Shown: positions 59,098 to 64,000 of the stretch, piece by piece
Position numbering within the stretch: the stretch's first letter is position 1
How the letters are laid out: each line of letters opens with the position of its first letter
From: Ga0077527 sp032128415
GTDB lineage: Bacteria > Pseudomonadota > Gammaproteobacteria > Burkholderiales > SG8-41
Direction: 5' to 3'
Assembly: GCA_032128415.1 (NCBI GenBank)
Contig: JAQBGW010000096.1
Location: 29,019-93,018, forward strand
Length of the DNA stretch: 64,000 nt
Position numbers and translations under genes: made by a program
The notes under the pieces: generated by a model
Told to the model about the DNA's origin: nothing
Seen by the model: the letters and a program-made list of their open reading frames with translations, nothing else
The model's database searches: none

Positions 59098-59466
59098 TCA
59101 GTCGCGGTCACGCAGCGGGGCATTCAATTCCCGTACGGCGTCGCGCACCGCAGACTCCATGGCGGACGACAGCGCCAGGCCGGCAATGATTCCGCGCAAT
59201 CGCAACTCGGCGCCCGCAGTGTCGAGCCGACGTGACAATGTCTCCGGGAAAGGCGGCGGCTCACGACCCTCGGCGGCAGCCCGCATGGCCGCCCGCCAAT
59301 GCGCGAATACCAGGCTGACATCCTCTTCGGTGACCAGCCCCCCGAACAGCGCCTGCGGGTCGAGCAGCGGTTCAACACGTGCCAGCGGATCACTGTCGCC
59401 GGCAAATACCGGCGCCGACAATGTCGCCCCCAGCGCCATCAGCAATATTTTCCGTTTCAGTTGCAT
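59098..59466 (-). CDS. Hypothetical exported protein
   Basis: 122 residues with a signal peptide (RKILLMALGATLSAPVFAG). The mature part has an acidic start (DSDPLARVEPLLDPQALFGGLVTEEDVSLVFAHW) and is otherwise helical. I recognise no family. ATG 59466 has GGAGGAG directly upstream, so it is clearly translated. It lies between thiC and the MacA-like gene on the same strand and could belong with the efflux genes. Confidence 0.75.
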   Translation of the reverse strand: MQLKRKILLMALGATLSAPVFAGDSDPLARVEPLLDPQALFGGLVTEEDVSLVFAHWRAAMRAAAEGREPPPFPETLSRRLDTAGAELRLRGIIAGLALSSAMESAVRDAVRELNAPLRDRD

Positions 59467-59547
59467 GACTCCTCCGAAATCAGGGCCTCTGCTGTATTAA
59501 CGCAATTCCGCAATGCCGGTGTACCCGCCATGCACTGCGCAGATCGT

Positions 59548-61419
<1,872 letters not shown>

Positions 61420-61485
61420 GCTTCGCTCCAGAGGACAAACCGGCAGGAGCGGAGAGGAGGGGGTGATAAAACCGAGGCCTCCACG

Positions 61486-61567
61486 CTCCCTACGACGGCA
61501 TTATCCGTATCAGGTTATGAGGGTTTGTCTCACCCGGCAGCAGTAGCTGCCAAGACCCCTACGTGTG
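61486..61567 (-). promoter_or_regulatory. TPP riboswitch (THI element) controlling thiC
   Basis: On the minus strand: ACGTAGGGGTC, GGTGAGA, then ACCTGATACGGATAATGCCG and TCGTAGGGA in the standard order, with the P3 hairpin GGCAGCTACTGCTGCC between the first two. This matches the TPP aptamer core. It ends about 67 bases before the thiC start. The expression platform was not resolved; no clear T-tract terminator follows, so translational control is possible. Confidence 0.93.
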
Positions 61568-61710
61568 GTGTTGAAGCTAATGGAATTATGGGATAATTGC
61601 AAGCTTGCGGATGTCCTGATTGCGGCTCCGAAACTCCTTTCCTGACAAGTAGTTATCCGCCCCGTTTTCCGCCTATTTATTACGCTTAACAATCCGCAAC
61701 TGATTCGCTC

Positions 61711-62403
61711 ATGACCATTCTCGCAAACTCGCCAACAGCAACGCCCGGCCAGGATCTCGAGCGTGCGCGCTTCAACATGGTCGAACAACAGATTCGTCCC
61801 TGGGAAGTGCTCGATCCGGCGGTGCTCGACTTGCTGCTGCGCGTGCATCGTGAAGATTTCGTCCCGGCGGAACATCGGGTGCTGGCTTTTGCCGACATGG
61901 AAATCCCCATCGGCCATGGCGCAGTCATGCTCTCGCCCAAACTCGAAGCACGCATGCTGCAGGATGTGGCGGTGCAAGCCGGCGACTCCATACTTGAAAT
62001 CGGCACCGGCACCGGCCACATGACCGCGTTGCTGGCGAGCCTCGGCCGGCATGTTTATAGCGTCGATATCGTGCCCGAATTCGCGCGCGGTGCGGCAACC
62101 CTGCTCGCCGCCCGCGGCATTACCAACGTCACGCTCGAAACCGGCGATGCCGCGCGCGGCTGGGATAAACATGGGCCTTACGACGTCATCGTGTTGACGG
62201 GATCGGTGCCGGTGCTATCCGATGCGTTCGCCGCCGCGCTCAACCCCGGCGGCCGCTTGATGGCCGTTGTCGGTGTAGCTCCGGCCATGCACATGCGCCT
62301 GATTACTTGCGCCCATGCCGGTGCGTTCAACACCGTGACTCTGTTTGAAACCTGCATCCCGTCGCTGAAAAACGCGCCGCAGCCGCAACGGTTCGTATTC
62401 TGA
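61711..62403 (+). CDS. pcm: Protein-L-isoaspartate O-methyltransferase family protein
   Basis: 230 residues: RFNMVEQQIRPWEVLDPAVLDLLLRVHREDFVP, then AFADMEIPIGHGAVMLSPKLEARMLQDV and the SAM-binding ILEIGTGTGHMTALLASLG. Uses SAM to repair isoaspartyl residues in aged proteins; this subfamily, lying next to tolC in betaproteobacteria, is somewhat diverged from E. coli Pcm, so the activity is by homology. tolC starts 14 bases after its stop. Confidence 0.88.
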   Translation: MTILANSPTATPGQDLERARFNMVEQQIRPWEVLDPAVLDLLLRVHREDFVPAEHRVLAFADMEIPIGHGAVMLSPKLEARMLQDVAVQAGDSILEIGTGTGHMTALLASLGRHVYSVDIVPEFARGAATLLAARGITNVTLETGDAARGWDKHGPYDVIVLTGSVPVLSDAFAAALNPGGRLMAVVGVAPAMHMRLITCAHAGAFNTVTLFETCIPSLKNAPQPQRFVF

Positions 62404-62417
62404 CCGCTCAAACATCC

Positions 62418-63752
62418 ATGCACCGCGCAATCATACGGTTAATGGCGACTGTGGCTGCCTGCGCCAGCATTCCAGCCGGCGCCGCCGATCTGGTGAACAT
62501 CTACCAACTCGCGCGCGACTCTGATCCCGTCTACAGTGCTGCACGCGCCAGCTGGCGGGCTGCCCAGGAAAAACTGCCACAGGGTCTCGCCGGTTTGCTG
62601 CCGCAGGCCACACTGTCGGGTTCGACACAATATAACGATCGCGATCTGCAGTTCCGCAACCCTGCGCTCGCCCCCAGCCAAGGACAATACAATTCGAATT
62701 CGGCCTCGCTGTCGGTATCGCAACCGTTGTTCCGCAAACAGAATCTCGTCGCCTATGACCAGGGCAAGACCCAGGTCGCGCTCGCCGATGCGCAGCTGGC
62801 GTTTGCCGGACAGGACCTGATCCTGCGGGTCTCGCAGGCATACTTCGACGTGTTGCTGGCGGGAGCCACCCTCAGCTTTACCGAAGCCCAGAAAACTGCG
62901 ATTGCCCAGCAGCTCGCGCAGGCCAAGCGCAACTTTGAAGTCGGCAACGCCACCATCACCGACACCCACGATGCACAGGCCCGCTACGATTTGGTGACCG
63001 CCCAGGAAATCGCCGCGCGCAACGACCTCGAGGTGAAAAATCGTGGTCTCGAGCAATTGATCGGACGGACCGCCCCGATACTGGCGGGGCCTGGGAAGCG
63101 CTTTGTTCCCCAGCCACCCACCCCGAATGTGATGGATCAGTGGGTGGAGCGTGCGCGCACCTCCAGCCTTCCTGTACGGATTGCCCAGGACAACCTGACC
63201 TTTGCCACCCAGGAGGTTGCACGCAATCGCGGCGGTCACTATCCCACCGTGGATGCTTTCGCCTCCTATACCGAATCCGGCGCGGGTTCCGGCGTTCAGG
63301 GTGGTACCGGCACCGACACAACATCAAAAGTCATCGGTCTTCAGCTCTCAATCCCGCTGTACCAGGGCGGAGGCGTCAATTCGCGCGTACGCGAAGCGCT
63401 CGCCAATGAGGAAAAAGCGCGACAAGAACTGGAAAACGCACGACGCAGCGCGGAGCTCGCCGCCCGTTCCGGATACCTGGGCGTCACCAGCGGCATCGCC
63501 CAGATACGCGCGCTGGAAGCGGCGCTGGTCTCCAGCCAAAGCTCACTGGACTCGACCATCCTCGGCCGGGAAGTCGGTGTGCGTACCCAGGTGGATGTAC
63601 TCAATGCACAGCAGCTACTGTTCAGCGCACGCCGCGATCTGGCACAGTCCCGTTACAACTACATCGCTTCCCAGCTGCGCCTGGAATCCTCGGTTGGCGA
63701 TCTCAACGAAGACGATCTGCAACGCGTCAACGCGTGGCTGGACGGGAAGTAA
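62418..63752 (+). CDS. tolC: TolC-family outer-membrane efflux channel
   Basis: 444 residues with a signal peptide (LMATVAACASIPAGA). The duplicated TolC helix pattern is clear: DLVNIYQLARDSDPVYSAARASW, LPQATLSGSTQYND, the repeated SLSVSQPLFRKQNLVAYDQGK and GLQLSIPLYQGGGVNSRVREAL, and a C-terminal RTQVDVLNAQQLLFSARRDLAQSRYNYI. It forms the outer-membrane duct for type I secretion and efflux systems and could serve the MacAB-like set about 4 kb away. The pcm-tolC pairing is common in betaproteobacteria. Confidence 0.95.
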   Translation: MHRAIIRLMATVAACASIPAGAADLVNIYQLARDSDPVYSAARASWRAAQEKLPQGLAGLLPQATLSGSTQYNDRDLQFRNPALAPSQGQYNSNSASLSVSQPLFRKQNLVAYDQGKTQVALADAQLAFAGQDLILRVSQAYFDVLLAGATLSFTEAQKTAIAQQLAQAKRNFEVGNATITDTHDAQARYDLVTAQEIAARNDLEVKNRGLEQLIGRTAPILAGPGKRFVPQPPTPNVMDQWVERARTSSLPVRIAQDNLTFATQEVARNRGGHYPTVDAFASYTESGAGSGVQGGTGTDTTSKVIGLQLSIPLYQGGGVNSRVREALANEEKARQELENARRSAELAARSGYLGVTSGIAQIRALEAALVSSQSSLDSTILGREVGVRTQVDVLNAQQLLFSARRDLAQSRYNYIASQLRLESSVGDLNEDDLQRVNAWLDGK

Positions 63753-63917
63753 ACAGGGACAACAACAGCGCCAAAGCGGCGCTGCGCACTGCAGCCTCGG
63801 TGATCATCATCGATACCCTGACTGCGCTGCCGAAGACCGATCAACGCGTCTACGTACCGACCGTGCGAGTAATGACGCGGCAGCAATATCCATAAATTAC
63901 TGAATTAAATCAAGTCG

Positions 63918-64000
63918 TTACAGGCTGTCGTGGATTTGAATCAAGGCCGCGACCCGCTGCGTCGCGCCGCGATGTGCCGCGGTAAACGCCACACCGGCTG
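63918..64000 (-). CDS. waaA: 3' end of a gene, probably Kdo transferase WaaA (cut by window)
   Basis: The minus-strand frame enters from the right edge and ends at TAA 63918-63920. The 26 visible residues end AFTAAHRGATQRVAALIQIH and three more, a C-terminus like betaproteobacterial 3-deoxy-D-manno-octulosonic acid transferases. Gene order pcm-tolC-waaA (convergent) supports this. Too short for certainty. Confidence 0.5.
   Translation of the reverse strand, partial: AGVAFTAAHRGATQRVAALIQIHDSL

Overview
The window is a GC-rich chromosomal segment that reads as a betaproteobacterium. The evidence is gene content and order: metK followed by SAH riboswitch(es), ahcY and metF; glnA followed by a DUF4124 protein and ntrB/ntrC; pcm-tolC next to what looks like waaA; YggX, ArgA and RsmE; and the algH-ruvX-pyrR-pyrB-pyrC' order. 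Genus cannot be set from the sequence alone. There is no rRNA, tRNA, insertion sequence, phage gene or CRISPR array. Most of the window is housekeeping DNA. The unusual material lies in the regulatory RNAs, repeats and a few odd proteins.

Layout. 1-3.7 kb is a methyl-cycle block: metK (cut by the window edge), two tandem SAH riboswitches, ahcY and metF. 3.7-11.9 kb holds a MgtE-type Mg channel, a frameshifted TfoX-like gene, an aminotransferase fused to a Cro-like HTH, a CHASE-PAS-PAS-GAF-GGDEF diguanylate cyclase, ttcA and a pteridine-reductase-like SDR. 11.9-18.7 kb holds a MidA-like methyltransferase, a diheme cytochrome c, a secreted intradiol-dioxygenase-like protein, an MCE/Mla-like lipid-transport operon whose ATPase is degenerate, and a YfcG-like GST. 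Two 51-bp direct repeats (48/51 identical) bracket the MCE operon. One of them is the 3' end of the GST gene.

18.7-25.4 kb holds cca (no HD phosphatase motifs), a complex-I-type SDR, slt, ilvA and rpiA. 25.4-32.6 kb is a polyphosphate block: ppx converges on an operon ppk1 / CYTH-CHAD / sixA-like / two-domain ppk2. 32.6-45.9 kb holds yggX, argA, rsmE, trkA-trkH, algH-ruvX, pyrR-pyrB-pyrC' (catalytically dead), prlC, a DUF4124-glutaredoxin protein and xth. 45.9-52.1 kb holds gor and the nitrogen-control genes ntrC, ntrB, a DUF4124 protein and glnA. 52.4-64 kb holds a rhodanese, a GNAT-nitrilase fusion, uppP, a MacAB-type efflux set, thiC with a TPP riboswitch, pcm, tolC and the end of a waaA-like gene.

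Themes beyond single genes. (1) Three intergenic inverted repeats are built from 7- or 8-base tandem units, at 20861, 40885 and 55323. (2) An AT-rich element of about 25-30 bp recurs at up to six places, nearly always just 5' of a gene and in one orientation relative to it. (3) The MCE module looks like an insertion that copied the GST 3' end. (4) Regulation by RNA is visible for the SAM cycle (SAH, with a terminator overlapping the first aptamer) and for thiamine synthesis (TPP).
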